From positions 1-64,000 of the forward strand of contig REED01000145.1 of assembly GCA_007695225.1 (NCBI GenBank): a stretch of 64,000 bases of DNA, in the 5' to 3' direction. The stretch comes from Gemmatimonadales bacterium. Its GTDB lineage: Bacteria; Gemmatimonadota; Gemmatimonadetes; Longimicrobiales; Gaopeijiaceae. A program made the translations under genes and the position numbers. The stretch's first letter is position 1. Every line of letters starts with the position of its first letter. The notes beneath the pieces were generated by a model, which made no database searches, was not told the origin of the DNA, and saw only the letters and a program-made list of their open reading frames with translations. This document shows positions 10,492 through 19,131 of this stretch, piece after piece.

Positions 10492-11288
10492 CCACCCGCC
10501 TCCCGGAGGAGCTTCCGTGCCTCTGCAGCGAAGGCCTGGTCCGACGGCCGGTCCCGGGCCTCGACCACCACGCGGCGGAGTTCCTCCCGGGCCACGGCCC
10601 GGTCCCCTCTTCGCACCAGGAACCGGGCCAGGTCCAGCCGGTAGAGCGGCATATCCGGGCCAAGTTCCACGGCCCTCCGCAGGTGGTCTTCCGCAAGGGG
10701 CCAACTGGCCTCGCCCAGCGCCTCTCCACCTGCGAAGGTCCGGCCCAGGAAGCGGGACATCCCAGGGAGGGCCATGATTTCGTAGTAGAGCCGACCCAGT
10801 GCATTGTGCGCGCCGGGGTGGTTCGGGTCCCGGTCCAGGATTTCCATTGCCCCGCGCCGGATCCGGTCCGCCAGTTCCGAGGCCTCAGCGGGGCCGGCGG
10901 AAAGGGCCTGGCGACCCAGCGTGGCCACCTCCCAGTAGCGGGCCTCCAGCCGGTCGGGGCGGAGCTCCATCCCCCGTGAAGCGAAACCCTCTGCCTTGGC
11001 GTACCAGTCGCCCGGGGAACCCCCGTTCCGATCCTCCTCCGAGATGACACCCAGGGCCACGGCGAAGGAGGCTGCACGCCAGAGGGCCTCATAGTCGCGC
11101 GGATCTTCCGCCAGCATGCCCTCCACAAGCTCCAGGGCGGCCTTGGGGTGTCCTGCCAGGAAGAGGGAATCTGCCTGCTCCAACCCCCAGGCGTCTGAGT
11201 CGGGCCCAGGCGACCCACCGGAAGATCCCTCAGATCCTGCGGAAAAGATCATGGCAAGGGTGAGGGCCAGGGGGAAGAATCCGGTCAT
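10488..11288 (-). CDS. Exported TPR protein
   Basis: A 266-aa protein starting at the ATG at 11288 with a short signal sequence (MTGFFPLALTLAMIFSAGS). Tetratricopeptide-like helix pairs run from about residue 40 to the end, for example the segment with HPGAHNALGRLYYEIMAL and LAEDHLRRAVELGPDM. It probably acts as a periplasmic protein-binding scaffold. It is the first gene of a coupled pair with the membrane protein downstream (GTGA overlap). The frame is open further upstream to 11471, but that part is not protein-like. Confidence 0.75.
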   Translation of the reverse strand: MTGFFPLALTLAMIFSAGSEGSSGGSPGPDSDAWGLEQADSLFLAGHPKAALELVEGMLAEDPRDYEALWRAASFAVALGVISEEDRNGGSPGDWYAKAEGFASRGMELRPDRLEARYWEVATLGRQALSAGPAEASELADRIRRGAMEILDRDPNHPGAHNALGRLYYEIMALPGMSRFLGRTFAGGEALGEASWPLAEDHLRRAVELGPDMPLYRLDLARFLVRRGDRAVAREELRRVVVEARDRPSDQAFAAEARKLLREAGG

Positions 11289-11469
11289 GGGCAAGTGGGA
11301 GAAGCCGAGGTGGACGAGCGGGGAGGGCCGTCGGAAGACGCCCCGCCCATTGGGGAAGGCACGGAGCCGGGACCTGGCTCCAGGGAGGCGGTCCAGGTCC
11401 TCGGATTCTGGTCCCGTCTGGGAATACCTTGAAACGGCTCGGGAGATCCGTGTCGTCCACGGAACGGGC

Positions 11470-11486
11470 ATACCCTGCCAGGGTAT
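11470..11486. promoter_or_regulatory. Probable CsoR operator palindrome
   Basis: ATACCCTGCCAGGGTAT is a perfect 17-bp inverted repeat (8-bp arms, central C). The form TACCC...GGGTA is the known operator type for CsoR-family copper sensors. It lies 118 bp before the csoR-like gene, in the 316-bp region that separates it from the divergent TPR gene, so it could control either side. The rest of 11289-11604 shows no further gene or element I can support. Confidence 0.7.
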
Positions 11487-11604
11487 CGACCCCTTGTAAG
11501 GAAACCGACCTCATGCGTGAGAGCCATGTTGAAGGGAGGCGCCGTCGACGCCGGATCGCCCCCCTCCCCTTCCAGCAGACAGCCCCCTCCCGACCCCCGG
11601 ATCC

Positions 11605-11964
11605 ATGTCCTCCATCGAAGCGGTACCTGAGCCACGGAATGGGGGATCGAAGGAACAGGAGAGTTGCGGCCGGCCCCACCACGCTACCGAGGTGGAACCG
11701 GAGGTCAAGGACCGCAACCTGAAACGCCTTCGACGAATCGAAGGGCAGGTGCGCGGCATTCAACGGATGGTGGAGCAGGAGCGCTACTGCCCCGACATCC
11801 TGGTCCAGATCGCTTCCATCCAGGAGGCCCTCCGGGGCGTGAGCCGGGAGGTGATGCGGAATCACCTTCGGCATTGCGCGGCGGAAGCAGCGAAGGAGGG
11901 GGGAGATGCTGCCGAGGCCATGCAGGGGGAACTCCTGGACCTCATGTACCGGTACCTCTCCTAG
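11605..11964 (+). CDS. csoR: CsoR-family metal-sensing repressor
   Basis: A 119-aa all-helical repressor of the DUF156 family. It keeps the core RLRRIEGQVRGIQRMVEQ and the Cu(I) ligand set C62, H87 and C91 (YCPDILV, then NHLRHC), the C-H-C pattern of CsoR rather than that of FrmR or RcnR. Copper binding would release it from the operator at 11470-11486, so it is likely autoregulated. No copper pump or chaperone gene is adjacent, so its wider regulon must lie elsewhere. A 34-residue N-terminal extension precedes the core; an internal start is possible. Confidence 0.88.
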   Translation: MSSIEAVPEPRNGGSKEQESCGRPHHATEVEPEVKDRNLKRLRRIEGQVRGIQRMVEQERYCPDILVQIASIQEALRGVSREVMRNHLRHCAAEAAKEGGDAAEAMQGELLDLMYRYLS

Positions 11965-12021
11965 AAGGCCGTTGAAGAAGTAGAGGGGCCGCTGAAGAAG
12001 CGAGGGGCCGCTGAGACGAGG
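11964..12021 (+). repeat. Dispersed repeat, tandem decayed copies
   Basis: Directly after the csoR stop come two similar units, GGCCGTTGAAGAAGTAGAGG (11967-11986) and GGCCGCTGAAGAAGCGAGG, and a third shorter one from 12006. They fill the whole gap to the convergent menH stop at 12022. The same core recurs at the ends of unrelated genes near 30.0, 30.1, 44.5, 54.4 and 61.9 kb. Confidence 0.85.
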
Positions 12022-12831
12022 TCAGGGCTCCGCAAGGAAGGGGACGACCGATTCCATCCACGCTCTGGGCGCCTCCAGGTGCACTGCATGCCCGGCGTCA
12101 GGCACCGAGAGATGTCGGACCGTCGGGAGTCGCAAAGCCATCCGCCGGGCCAGTTCTTCGTACTTCGGGTCCAGGGCACCGGTGAGCAGAAGGGTCTCCG
12201 TCCGCACCTCCGGGAGCCGATCCCAGAAGGAGGGCTGGGATCCCGTCCCCATCCCCCGGAGGCATGCGGCCAGGGAGTTGGGGTCGTTCCGCAGCCTGCG
12301 TCGATGGGCATCCCTGAGGACCGTCCCGGGAAGTCGAGCCTGCGAGGCGAAGAGGGGCTGCTCCATCCAGGCGTCGACGAAGCGCTCCATCCCCTCTGAC
12401 TCCAGCCTCCGGGCCAGACCCTCGTCCATGCGGCGGCGGCGGCTCCTCTCCTCCGGCGTGGCCAGCCCGGGCGAGGTGCTCTCCAGCACCAACCGTCGCA
12501 CCCGGTCTGGATGCAGGACGGCCGCCCCCAGGGAAAGGCGTCCGCCCATGGAATACCCCACCCAGTCCGCCGATGCCACGCCCTCCCGGTCCAGGACCTG
12601 CAGGACCTCCGCCAGGACCCCCTCGAAACCGTAGCGGGCCGTGTCGTTGGAACGAGGGGATTCCCCGTGACCCGGGAGGTCCACCGCCAGCACCCTCCTC
12701 TCCCGTGCCAGCCCCACCAGGACCCCCTCCCCCCAGGCCTCGGCGCACCCGGTGAATCCATGCAGAAGCAGGATGGGCGGGCCATTCGCACCTTCCCCGC
12801 CCTTGCGAAGCACCCGAAGCCGGTAGGGCAT
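12022..12831 (-). CDS. menH: MenH-like alpha/beta hydrolase
   Basis: A 269-aa alpha/beta hydrolase. MenH makes 2-succinyl-6-hydroxy-2,4-cyclohexadiene-1-carboxylate in menaquinone synthesis. Visible motifs are the oxyanion strand LLLHGFTG, DLPGHGES, the nucleophile elbow GYSMGG with S94, ESTSPGL after it, the acid region LLLTGALDPKY, and the catalytic His in DAGHAVHLE. The order and spacing match MenH closely. No other men gene is nearby, so another small-substrate hydrolase remains possible. The 3' end abuts the repeat shared with csoR. Confidence 0.8.
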   Translation of the reverse strand: MPYRLRVLRKGGEGANGPPILLLHGFTGCAEAWGEGVLVGLARERRVLAVDLPGHGESPRSNDTARYGFEGVLAEVLQVLDREGVASADWVGYSMGGRLSLGAAVLHPDRVRRLVLESTSPGLATPEERSRRRRMDEGLARRLESEGMERFVDAWMEQPLFASQARLPGTVLRDAHRRRLRNDPNSLAACLRGMGTGSQPSFWDRLPEVRTETLLLTGALDPKYEELARRMALRLPTVRHLSVPDAGHAVHLEAPRAWMESVVPFLAEP

Positions 12832-12847
12832 GGACGATCTCAGGAGG

Positions 12848-14521
12848 TCACCTGGGATCGGCCCGGTGGAAGGTCACGGTCCGGGTGTAGGAGGCGGGAT
12901 AGAGCCCCACCTGCAGAAGATCAGGGCGGAGGGTCCACCGCACGTGGAGGGCGTCGATTCCACCGTCCTCTCCCCGGGTGAACCAGACGAACTTCTCCCG
13001 CTGGGCCGGATTCCTCCAGTGCCCCCGGAAGGTATCGAAATGCCAGTGCTCCAGGTCCAGGGACTGGGTGTCGTCCTCCCAGAAGCGGAGAGCCAGGGCA
13101 CCGTCCTCCAGAACCACCTCGGCCTCGGCGTAGAGGGAATCCAGGAAGAGCCCGGTGTAGGCGTCCAGCGGAAGGGAGGGACTCGTCCCTTCCACCCGGG
13201 CGGCGTGGATGGAATCCCGGCCTGCCGCCACCCGGGCGAACTGGGCCTCGTAGCCGTCCCGGATCATCCGGTCCCAGGGGCGGTCCGGAATCCCCAGGTA
13301 CCGGTCCAGCACCCGGTTGCCCAGCGCCGACATGAAGTTGTTGAAGGTGTTGGTGGTGACGATGACGCCCAGGTTCTCCTCAGGCACCAGAAGGAGCATG
13401 GTATTCATCCCGTCGGTGGCTCCGCCGTGTTGGGAGACGCGCCGGCCCTCGAAGGAGGAGAGCTGCCACCCCAGGCCATAGGAGACCAGTCCCCCGGGAG
13501 GGCCGCCGTCCGGGATCCGATTCTGAGCCCGGTGCATCTCCCGCATGACCTCGGGAGAGAGGAGTCGCACCCCGTCCACCTCTCCGGTCATGCCCAGGTG
13601 AAGTCGCATCCAGGGGATGATCTCGGACACCGAGGTATTGATGGAGGCCGAAGCGCCCACCGCATCGAAGTTGCGACGGGGGATGGGCACCACCTCACCC
13701 CCGATCTCCTGATGCGGCCAGGCGGCGTTCTCGCCCTCCGCGATGGCGGTGACCGAGGTGTTGCTCCGGGTCATCCCCAGGGGGCGGAAGATCCGTTCCG
13801 CGATGAAGTCATCCCAACTCATCCCGCTCACGGCGGCCACTACCTCCCCCGCCACCATATACATGACGTTGGAGTAGACGTAGCCGTTCCGGAAGCTCTG
13901 CTCCGGCTCCAGGTAACGGATCCTGTAGACCAGATCACTTCGGTCCCGGTGAGGGAGCCAGGTGATCCGGTTCCCCGTCATCCGACCCACCCCCACCCGG
14001 TGGCTGAGGAGATCCCGGATGGTGACGGTTTCCGAGACGAAGGGGTTGTAGAGTCGGAACTCCGGGAGGTGCCTCACCACCGGATCGTCCCAATGGAGCC
14101 GCCCTTCGTCCACCAGCATCCCCACTGCCGCCGCCGTGAACGCCTTGGAGACGGAGGCAATCCCGAACAGGGTGTGCTCATCCACAGTGCGGGACTCCTC
14201 CCGGTGGAGGACTCCGTACCCCCGGGCCAGAACCACCTGATCGTCCTTCACCACCGCGATCCCCAGCCCTGGGATTCCCCACTCCGCCATTCCCGCTTCG
14301 ATGAAGTCATCGAGCCCCTGGAGGGGAACTTCCTGAGCCGTTGCGGGGACCGCGACCCCCACGGTCGCCAGCATCCCCGCCAAAAGGAGAAGGCGAACAA
14401 GGCCCCGCGCCCTTGGGGAGGAAATCCAGGGGGCAGGTCCCGAGGTCCCCGGGGCACGACCAGAAGGCGCCGGGGGATACGGAGGCGCGGCTGGGAATCG
14501 GAGCAACGAGACCATGGTCAT
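12848..14521 (-). CDS. Secreted serine hydrolase, class C beta-lactamase fold
   Basis: A 557-aa exported protein with a signal sequence ending near VPATAQ, starting at the ATG at 14521 (another ATG at 14515 is possible). The catalytic domain has SVSK with S123 and K126, the YSN triad motif (GYVYSNVMY), and HGG in QHGGATDG, as in PBP4*/AmpC-type esterases and peptidases. The last about 150 residues form a beta-rich domain like DUF3471. Members of this family hydrolyse D-amino-acid peptides or esters, and a drug-resistance role should not be assumed. A strong stem-loop lies just upstream. Confidence 0.88.
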   Translation of the reverse strand: MTMVSLLRFPAAPPYPPAPSGRAPGTSGPAPWISSPRARGLVRLLLLAGMLATVGVAVPATAQEVPLQGLDDFIEAGMAEWGIPGLGIAVVKDDQVVLARGYGVLHREESRTVDEHTLFGIASVSKAFTAAAVGMLVDEGRLHWDDPVVRHLPEFRLYNPFVSETVTIRDLLSHRVGVGRMTGNRITWLPHRDRSDLVYRIRYLEPEQSFRNGYVYSNVMYMVAGEVVAAVSGMSWDDFIAERIFRPLGMTRSNTSVTAIAEGENAAWPHQEIGGEVVPIPRRNFDAVGASASINTSVSEIIPWMRLHLGMTGEVDGVRLLSPEVMREMHRAQNRIPDGGPPGGLVSYGLGWQLSSFEGRRVSQHGGATDGMNTMLLLVPEENLGVIVTTNTFNNFMSALGNRVLDRYLGIPDRPWDRMIRDGYEAQFARVAAGRDSIHAARVEGTSPSLPLDAYTGLFLDSLYAEAEVVLEDGALALRFWEDDTQSLDLEHWHFDTFRGHWRNPAQREKFVWFTRGEDGGIDALHVRWTLRPDLLQVGLYPASYTRTVTFHRADPR

Positions 14522-14576
14522 GAGGCCACAGAGGTGCAGGGAAGGAGAGGGTCGTTGACGAGGATGGTACAACGAC

Positions 14577-14609
14577 GACGGCCCCGAAGGAAATCCCTTC
14601 GGGGCCGTC
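14577..14609. terminator. Bidirectional stem-loop terminator
   Basis: A perfect 14-bp stem, GACGGCCCCGAAGG against its complement, encloses the five-base loop AAATC. It lies 97 nt after the stop of the minus-strand lipoprotein gene and before the serine hydrolase start, so it should end the lipoprotein transcript. T-rich sequence after the stem is short on both strands. Confidence 0.75.
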
Positions 14610-14705
14610 TTGGCCAACTGCCACCAAAGGGCCTCACCCCCGCGGGGTATTCCCAGTGGACAGCACGGTTATCCGGCCCCCCTTTCCAGGGCGCCGTCCG
14701 TCCAG

Positions 14706-15092
14706 CTAGAAGCTCGTCCGGCGGAAGACGGCAGCGCCGGTGAGGTTGGCGCCGTTCAGGGTGCCCTCCATCCGGAAGTCATGGGTGAACTGCCCCTGGA
14801 ACTGGGCAGTGCCGGTGGGAAAGTTGGAGAACGTCAACTCCAGATTCCCGGCATTGTTGGTGCCGGTCACGCTGAAGCGGGTACCGCCTGCGAACCACCA
14901 CTGCCCCGATACGTTCCCGTTCGGCTGCTGCTCGAGCTCCAGCCGAAGCCCCGAATATGCCTGCTGGAGGGGACCCACCCCGTCCCAGCTGCCCGTGGCA
15001 CTGATGTCCTGGATGTCCGTGCTGCTCTCGCACCCCATGAGGGCGAACAACGCAATCAGCGGAAGTGCGAAGAGGAAACTGCGACGTCGCAT
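14706..15092 (-). CDS. Lipoprotein with beta-rich domain
   Basis: A 128-aa prolipoprotein starting at the ATG at 15092, with GGAGGC upstream. The signal MRRRSFLFALPLIALFALMG is followed by lipid-accepting C21. The mature part is about 105 residues, rich in short beta strands (LRLELEQQPNGNVSGQWWF, then FSVTGTNNAGNLELTF), and suggests a small barrel or lipocalin-like fold. It likely sits in the outer membrane or on the surface. No enzymatic motif is seen. A similar short lipoprotein style recurs at 3055-3216. Confidence 0.8.
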   Translation of the reverse strand: MRRRSFLFALPLIALFALMGCESSTDIQDISATGSWDGVGPLQQAYSGLRLELEQQPNGNVSGQWWFAGGTRFSVTGTNNAGNLELTFSNFPTGTAQFQGQFTHDFRMEGTLNGANLTGAAVFRRTSF

Positions 15093-15274
15093 AGAGCCTC
15101 CATCCTGCTCCGGGTCCCAGAGGAGCGGCGTGGCCACGCCGGTTCCGGGATCGACCTTCAATGACTTTCAGTCTAAGGTCCGGAGCCGGGGCTGTCCATG
15201 CAGTGAATCATGTACCCGGGCAGGGCGCAGGAAGTGCACGGTCTTCGGAAGGTCTTTCGGGAAGGCTTTCGTGG

Positions 15275-15733
15275 CTACCCCCCTTCGTCGTCCGACCTCC
15301 GATCCACCGTCGCCGCCATGACCCCATGTCCCACGGCCCCCAGAGCGAAGAAGAGGAATGCGAAGAGGATGAGTTCATCCACCGGACGCTCCCGACCCGG
15401 CCCGGTGAGGGAGACGGCGAGGGTCAGCAGGACGGAAAGGGCAAGCCCATAGCGGACCCCCCGATAGGCGGGCGCCCCCCGGACCGGCGTGAGCATTAGG
15501 GCCAGGGGGGCAGCCAGGCCACCCGCCACCATGAACGCCCCCCGGAGCTCCTCCTGCCCCAGCGCCACTGCGAGGATGGCTCCCGCAGATCCACCCAGAA
15601 TCGCTTCCATGAGGAGGCGACCGGCAGACCGTTCCACGAATTCCCGGAGCTTTGGGGGATCGGAGTCGGGGACCTCCATCGTCCCCCGGTCCATCCCGCC
15701 ATCCGACTCCTGTTCCCGGCCTCCCTTCCCCAT
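15275..15733 (-). CDS. Small integral membrane protein
   Basis: A 152-aa protein starting at the ATG at 15733, preceded by GGAGGG. After a charged first 45 residues (LREFVERSAGRLLMEAIL) there are four hydrophobic segments. The last (ELILFAFLFFALGAVGHGVM) is followed by a charged tail VDRRSDDEGG. I recognise no family. It is divergent from the methyltransferase at 15928; the 194 bp between them should carry both promoters. Confidence 0.65.
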   Translation of the reverse strand: MGKGGREQESDGGMDRGTMEVPDSDPPKLREFVERSAGRLLMEAILGGSAGAILAVALGQEELRGAFMVAGGLAAPLALMLTPVRGAPAYRGVRYGLALSVLLTLAVSLTGPGRERPVDELILFAFLFFALGAVGHGVMAATVDRRSDDEGG

Positions 15734-15927
15734 TTTCCCTCCTCGCTCTCGCACGCCACCGCCCCCATACGGATCCAAGCCCCTATACTGTGATTGGAGC
15801 GCCGATGCGGCCGGGTCCCCGAATCGCCCTCGGGATCGGGGCCGAGCTCTCCTCGAACCCTCCCCAGAATGTCGGGCGTTCCCGCCCCACTGCCAACGCC
15901 GCCCCCCTCCCCTCACCCCCGAGTCCC

Positions 15928-17184
15928 ATGGCCGTCTTCTCTCATCGCATCTTCGCTGTGGCTCCGCCTGGACTGGAGCCAACCCTGGGGATGGAGCTGG
16001 CGAACCTCGGAATCCCGGCCCGGGTCGAGGAGGGAGGATTCGAATGGACGGGAGGATGGGACCATCTCATCCAGGGACACCTCCATCTCCGCACGGCCAG
16101 CCGGCTCCTGGTCCGGGTGGGAAGCTTTCGGGCCCGAGCCCTGGGGGAACTGGAACGGAAGGGCGGCCAACTCCCGTGGGAGGACCTTCTTCCCTCCCAC
16201 CGGTCCGTTCGATTCCGAATCTCAGCGGGACGGTCCCGAATCTATCATGAGGGGGCTGCGGAGGAGAGGCTCCAGCGGGTGCTGGCCGCCAGGGGCTTTT
16301 CCCTCCATGACTCCGACACCGGGTTGGATGCCCAGGGCTCCGCCTCGGACCCCGGCCCTGAAGCCCTCCCCAGCACCGTCGTGGTAAGGATCTTCCGGGA
16401 TGAGGTCACCGTGTCGGTGGACGCCACGGGGGGACACCTCCACCAGAGGGGGTATCGCCTGGATCCAGGGGCGGCGCCCCTTCGGGAGACCCTGGCCGCC
16501 GGTGCCCTCCTGGCCCTGGGATGGTCACCCACCATCCCCCTCCTGGATCCCTTCGCCGGTGCCGGGACCATCGCCATCGAGGCGGCCCTCCGGGCCATGA
16601 ACATCCCCCCCGCCCTGGCCACGGCGGACCGGGCCCCCCGCCCCTTTGCGTTCCTGGAGTGGCCTGGATTTCCGGCGGATTCCTACCACTCCGCCGCTGC
16701 ACAGGCCCGCGGGCGGATCCTTCCGGCGCCGCCAGCCCCCATCCTGGCCTCAGACCGGGACGCCGGAGCCCTGGACGCTCTTCGCCGGAACGCGGAGCGG
16801 GCCGGCGTGCTGGAGCACCTGCAGGTGGAGCAGGCACCTCTCTCCCGGGCTTCGGACCCAGGTCCGGGAGGCTGGGTGGTGACGAACCCCCCCTATGGCG
16901 CCCGCCTGGGGGAACGAAAGGCCCTCCGCCCCCTCTACCGGGCGCTGGGACGGCGGATGGGTCAGGAATGGGCAGGTCGGCGGCTGGCCCTCTTCACGGC
17001 CGATCCCGTTCTGGAGCGGGAACTGCGCCTGGACCTGGAAGAGATCTTCTCCAGCCGGAATGGCGGCATCCGGGTCCGGCTCATGGCCATGCCTAACCCG
17101 GCGCCCCGACCCCCATCTCCGCCAAACGGGCCGCGGCCCCCAGCCCCGCCGTCCGACCCGTGGCCCAGGCCCAGGCAAAGTTGA
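15928..17184 (+). CDS. RlmL-type rRNA N2-guanine methyltransferase
   Basis: A 418-aa protein. Residues 1-160 form a THUMP-like RNA-binding module beginning VFSHRIFAVAPPGLEP. The Rossmann methyltransferase domain follows, with motif I in PLLDPFAGAGTIAIEAA, the acidic motif in ILASDRDAGALDALRRN, and the catalytic NPPY in VVTNPPYGARLGE. This set is typical of the RlmL/YcbY and Trm14 group that modifies guanines in 23S rRNA or tRNA. The last 30 residues are a proline-rich tail that overlaps the convergent flavoprotein gene by 92 bp, so the tail may be a late extension. Confidence 0.82.
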   Translation: MAVFSHRIFAVAPPGLEPTLGMELANLGIPARVEEGGFEWTGGWDHLIQGHLHLRTASRLLVRVGSFRARALGELERKGGQLPWEDLLPSHRSVRFRISAGRSRIYHEGAAEERLQRVLAARGFSLHDSDTGLDAQGSASDPGPEALPSTVVVRIFRDEVTVSVDATGGHLHQRGYRLDPGAAPLRETLAAGALLALGWSPTIPLLDPFAGAGTIAIEAALRAMNIPPALATADRAPRPFAFLEWPGFPADSYHSAAAQARGRILPAPPAPILASDRDAGALDALRRNAERAGVLEHLQVEQAPLSRASDPGPGGWVVTNPPYGARLGERKALRPLYRALGRRMGQEWAGRRLALFTADPVLERELRLDLEEIFSSRNGGIRVRLMAMPNPAPRPPSPPNGPRPPAPPSDPWPRPRQS

Positions 17185-18388
17185 ATCCACCAATGGGGCC
17201 GAACGCATCCAGGAGTTCTCCGCAGAGGAAGAGCCCGGGGCACAACCGGCTCTCCAGGGTGCGCGGCTCCACCTCGGCCAGGGAAACGCCACCCCCGGTC
17301 ACCTCGGCCTTCTTGTAGCCTTCGTCTCCCGTCCACGGAAGGGGATAGGCGCCCAGCGCCGCGGCCAGTCGACGACGCTCCTCCCGGGAGAGGCGGGCCG
17401 GTGATCGGTCCACCGGAACCTCCGCCTCCTCCAGGAGCCGGTCCGCCAGGCGCTGGGGCAGCTGCTCCCTCAGAATGGCCGCCATGGTGCTCCCTCCCCG
17501 GACCCGGGCCGCCTCCTGGAACCGTTGATTCCAGACCTCCTCCGTGTCATGGGTCCACCGGACGATGAGCTCTGCGGGGTGCTTGGTTCCCCGGGAGCGC
17601 ACCGCAAAGTGGGAGAGATCCAGCACCGTGGGTCCCGAGTAGCCTCGATGGGTGAAGAGGAAGCCTCCACGGGTTTCGGGCTTTCCCGGCTCTGCGGGGG
17701 CCGTAAGGGTCAGATCCAGGGAGACGCCCGCCAACTCCCGGTGGAGGGGCGGATCGGCCAGGAGGGGGGTGAGCGCCGGGTACAGGGGGTGAAGTGTGTG
17801 CCCCAGCCCCTCCAGGAGGCGGAGCCCGGTCCCATCACTTCCGGTGGCCGGGACCGATAGCCCCCCCGTGGCCAGGAGGACCACCCGGGAATGGAACCCA
17901 CCGCCCCCTTCCAACGAAATCCGCCAGCTCCCGTCCTCTCCCGGAGCCAGCCCCGCAAGCGAGGTCTCGAAGAGGATACGGACGCCAGCCCTCCGGGCCC
18001 GGTCCACCAGGGCATCCCGCACATCCCGGGCCCGGTCCGAGACCGGGAAGAGCTTTCCCGTCTCTTCCTCCAGCTTGAGGGGGATCCCCAGGTCGTCCTC
18101 GAAGAAGCGCCGCTGGGCGGCCAGCGGCCAGGCGAGGAGGAGTTTCTTCAGGGTGTGGGGAGAGGAATCGGTGAAGTACCAACGGGGATCCAGTCGAGAG
18201 GGAAGGACGTTGCACCGACCGCCCCCGCTGATGAGGATCTTGCGCCCTCCGTCCCGGCTTCGCTCCAGGAGAAGGATGCGGGTCCCTGGCGGGGTCGCCT
18301 CTCCTGCGGCGATGGCCGCCATGAGCCCGGCGGCACCGGCACCCACCACCACCAGGTCCATGGCGTCCCCCGATCCTTCCCCCGCCAT
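17093..18388 (-). CDS. HI0933/BaiN-family FAD-dependent oxidoreductase
   Basis: A 431-aa flavoprotein. The dinucleotide-binding motif VVVGAGAAGLMAAIAAGE is at the N-terminus, followed by KILISGGGRCNVLPS, the hallmark of the HI0933 (YhiN/BaiN) family. Further conserved blocks are ETGKLFPVSDRA, LATGGLSVPATGSDG, and the C-terminal GELLDAFGPIGGFNFAWAWATG that closes the FAD site. Members reduce steroid or other unsaturated substrates, but most are uncharacterised. Start codons at 18388 and 18361 are both possible. The 3' end overlaps the methyltransferase gene tail-to-tail by 92 bp. Confidence 0.88.
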   Translation of the reverse strand: MAGEGSGDAMDLVVVGAGAAGLMAAIAAGEATPPGTRILLLERSRDGGRKILISGGGRCNVLPSRLDPRWYFTDSSPHTLKKLLLAWPLAAQRRFFEDDLGIPLKLEEETGKLFPVSDRARDVRDALVDRARRAGVRILFETSLAGLAPGEDGSWRISLEGGGGFHSRVVLLATGGLSVPATGSDGTGLRLLEGLGHTLHPLYPALTPLLADPPLHRELAGVSLDLTLTAPAEPGKPETRGGFLFTHRGYSGPTVLDLSHFAVRSRGTKHPAELIVRWTHDTEEVWNQRFQEAARVRGGSTMAAILREQLPQRLADRLLEEAEVPVDRSPARLSREERRRLAAALGAYPLPWTGDEGYKKAEVTGGGVSLAEVEPRTLESRLCPGLFLCGELLDAFGPIGGFNFAWAWATGRTAGLGAAARLAEMGVGAPG

Positions 18389-18597
18389 TGCTCGACTCCC
18401 ATCCACCTGATCGGTCACGCTGACTCCCTGGCTCGTTGGCTGGAACGGGCCTCCGCCCGCGTTCCCCTCATCGGGAAATATGTGACTTCTCATGCACTCA
18501 GGCGTAGGATGAAGGGTGCGACGCTTCGCTTCCCGCTCCTGAGGGCGGGGGCCGAGACAGCGTATCACCCCGAATTCCCTGAACAAGGAGGCCCCTG

Positions 18598-19113
18598 ATT
18601 TCCAGGACGAGAGTAAACGACGACATCCGCATCAGCCCCGTTCGACTCATCGACGCCGACGGCGAGCAGGTAGGCATCGTCTCCCTCGATGATGCGAAGA
18701 GCCGAGCTGCCGAGGCCGAACTGGACCTGGTGGAAGTGGCAGCCCAGGCCCGACCCCCGGTGGTCAAGATCATGGACTGGGGACGGCACCAGTACGAGGA
18801 GCAGAAGAAGGCCCGGGAGGCCCGGAAGAAGCAGCACACCATGGAAGTCAAAGAGGTGCAGCTGCGTCCCCGCACCGACGATCACGACTTCGAGGTGAAG
18901 CTGAAGCGGGCACGGCGCTTCCTGAACGAAGGCAACGCGGTTCGGCTGGTCCTTCGATTCCGCGGCCGGGAACTCCGCCGCCCCGAGGTGGGGGTGGAGA
19001 CCCTGGAACGGATGATGGATGCCACCCGGGATCTGGCCAAGGTCGAGGCCCTCTCCAAGAACATCGAAGGGCGACGCCTCACGGCCCTCCTGGAACCCCA
19101 GACCACGAACTGA
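18598..19113 (+). CDS. infC: Translation initiation factor IF-3, ATT start
   Basis: A 171-aa protein that keeps 30S subunits free and checks the start codon-initiator tRNA pairing. The N-terminal part reads VNDDIRISPVRLIDADGEQ and the C-terminal domain carries VKEVQLRPRTDDHDFEVKLK and RLVLRFRGRE. The start is ATT at 18598 with AAGGAGG six bases upstream. IF-3 itself discriminates against this rare codon, giving the well-known autoregulation of infC. A gene finder using ATG only would start at 18730 and lose 44 residues. Unusually, rpmI and rplT do not follow; the next gene is convergent. Confidence 0.96.
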   Translation: MSRTRVNDDIRISPVRLIDADGEQVGIVSLDDAKSRAAEAELDLVEVAAQARPPVVKIMDWGRHQYEEQKKAREARKKQHTMEVKEVQLRPRTDDHDFEVKLKRARRFLNEGNAVRLVLRFRGRELRRPEVGVETLERMMDATRDLAKVEALSKNIEGRRLTALLEPQTTN

Positions 19114-19131
19114 GGGTCAGGGCAGGAGGGG

